This document shows positions 4,683 through 5,756 of a stretch of DNA of 5,756 nucleotides, piece by piece. Made by a program: the position numbers and the translations under genes. The stretch is taken from NCBI GenBank assembly GCA_945867725.1, contig CAMBJI010000142.1, positions 1 to 5,756 on the forward strand, read 5' to 3'. The notes beneath the pieces were generated by a model that worked only from the letters and a program-made list of their open reading frames with translations, ran no database searches and had not been told where the DNA came from. The first letter of the stretch is position 1. Each line of letters opens with the position of its first letter. This stretch comes from Bordetella parapertussis. Its GTDB lineage: Bacteria > Pseudomonadota > Gammaproteobacteria > Burkholderiales > Burkholderiaceae_D.

Positions 4683-5756
4683 ATGCTCGACAATCTGACC
4701 CAAAGGCTGGCCAAAGTCGTCAAGACCATGCGCGGCGAAGCACGGCTGACCGAATCAAATACGGCCGACATGCTGCGCGAAGTTCGGCTGGCACTGCTCG
4801 AAGCTGACGTCGCCTTACCCGCGGTACGCGACTTCATTGCGCGCGTAAAGGAAAAAGCGCTTGGTGAGCAAGTGGTGGGGTCGCTCACGCCGGGACAAGC
4901 GCTGGTCGGCGTGGTTCACGATGAGCTCGCCAGCCTGATGGGCGCCGATCTCGGTCCGGAGGCAAGCCAGCTATCGTTTGCCACACAGCCACCGGCCATC
5001 ATCCTGATGGCCGGCTTGCAGGGCGCCGGCAAAACCACGACTGTCGGCAAGCTCGCCAAATTTTTGCAGGAACAGAAAAAGAAAAAAGTACTCACTGTCT
5101 CGGCCGACGTTTATCGTCCTGCGGCCATCGGGCAGCTGCAAACCGTCACCGCGCAAGTCGGTGCTGATTTTTTCCCTTCCAGCGCGACCGACAAGCCCGT
5201 TGACATCGCGCTCGCTGCCCTCGATTACGCGAAGAAGCACCACCATGATGTGCTCATCATCGATACCGCCGGGCGTCTGGGTATTGATGAGGCGATGATG
5301 CAGGAAATCAGCGCCCTGCACTCCGCAGTTAAACCGATCGAGACCCTGTTCGTGGTCGATGCCATGCTAGGCCAAGATGCGATCAACACCGCACGCGCGT
5401 TCAGCGATGCGCTACCGCTCACTGGCATCGTACTGACCAAGCTCGATGGTGATGCGCGCGGCGGTGCTGCACTTTCGGTCCGTCACGTCACCGGCAAGCC
5501 CATCAAATTCGCGGGCGTGGCAGAAAAACTCGATGGCCTTGAGCCCTTCGATCCGAGTCGTATGGCCAGTCGCATTCTCGGTATGGGCGACATACTGGCC
5601 CTGGTCGAAGAGGCGAAAAAAGGGGTCGATATGGCCGCGGCCCAAGACCTCGCGCACAAGATCAAAGGTGGCGGCAAGTTCGATCTCAATGATTTCAAGG
5701 CGCAACTCTCCCAGATGAAAAAAATGGGCGGATTGTCGGGGCTCATGGATAAACTG
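4683..5756 (+). CDS. ffh: Signal recognition particle protein Ffh (N-terminal 358 codons, partial)
   Basis: GTPase of the signal recognition particle. It binds 4.5S RNA and signal sequences of nascent membrane proteins and docks with the receptor FtsY at the inner membrane. The frame runs from ATG 4683 off the window edge; the full protein is usually about 450 aa, so roughly the last 90 are missing. The N domain spans about 1-95 (MLDNLTQRLAKVVKTMRG, ALLEADVALPAVRDF). The G domain follows with G1 GLQGAGKT at 111-118, G3 DTAGR at 194-198 and G4 TKLDGDARGG at 252-261. The start of the methionine-rich M domain is visible from about 300 (LGMGDILALVEEAKKG, later QLSQMKKMGGL). The start fits the family N-terminus exactly, although the upstream sequence (CAAGACACCTC) offers no proper Shine-Dalgarno. 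Confidence 0.97.
   Translation, partial: MLDNLTQRLAKVVKTMRGEARLTESNTADMLREVRLALLEADVALPAVRDFIARVKEKALGEQVVGSLTPGQALVGVVHDELASLMGADLGPEASQLSFATQPPAIILMAGLQGAGKTTTVGKLAKFLQEQKKKKVLTVSADVYRPAAIGQLQTVTAQVGADFFPSSATDKPVDIALAALDYAKKHHHDVLIIDTAGRLGIDEAMMQEISALHSAVKPIETLFVVDAMLGQDAINTARAFSDALPLTGIVLTKLDGDARGGAALSVRHVTGKPIKFAGVAEKLDGLEPFDPSRMASRILGMGDILALVEEAKKGVDMAAAQDLAHKIKGGGKFDLNDFKAQLSQMKKMGGLSGLMDKL

Overview
This 5.76-kb window looks like part of a betaproteobacterial chromosome, most likely Burkholderiales/Oxalobacteraceae-like. That placement is inferred from protein similarity remembered by family and from the gene order ffh / ccsA-like (YpjD) / PP0621-family / pilR-like / ampD / nrdA; no search was run. 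GC is moderate to high, codon use is uniform, and no insertion sequence, phage gene, tRNA, rRNA or CRISPR array is visible.

Layout. Positions 1-1347 (minus) carry the N-terminal 449 codons of nrdA, the class I ribonucleotide reductase large subunit, cut by the window edge. The gap 1348-1671 is its control region. It holds two palindromic NrdR boxes 31 bp apart centre to centre, a sigma70-type promoter whose -10 lies inside one box, and a predicted leader of about 280 nt with several inverted repeats and a strong Shine-Dalgarno sequence before a GTG start. Upstream on the same strand are ampD (1672-2289, peptidoglycan-recycling amidase), a PilR-like sigma54 activator without a receiver domain (2276-3313), a 31-codon hydrophobic ORF coupled to it by an ATGA overlap (3310-3405), a PP0621-type membrane-anchored zinc-ribbon-like protein (3463-3720) and a CcsA/YpjD-like eight-helix membrane protein (3717-4547). 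The divergent spacer 4548-4682 leads into ffh on the plus strand (4683 to the window end, 358 codons visible), the GTPase of the signal recognition particle.

How they fit. The minus-strand genes from ccsA to ampD are tightly packed (4-nt overlap, 57-nt gap, 4-nt overlap, 14-nt overlap) and could form one transcription unit. nrdA then appears to have its own NrdR-controlled promoter starting just after the ampD stop. ffh is transcribed separately.

Most unusual points. The PilR-like regulator keeps a complete sigma54 ATPase core (Walker A, GAFTGA, Walker B) and a Fis-type DNA-binding end, but has no phosphoacceptor domain, and no PilS kinase lies next to it. The usual place for pilS plus the receiver is reduced to about 150 bp, in which a small hydrophobic ORF ends exactly on the regulator's start codon. 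The nrdA leader may also be structured.
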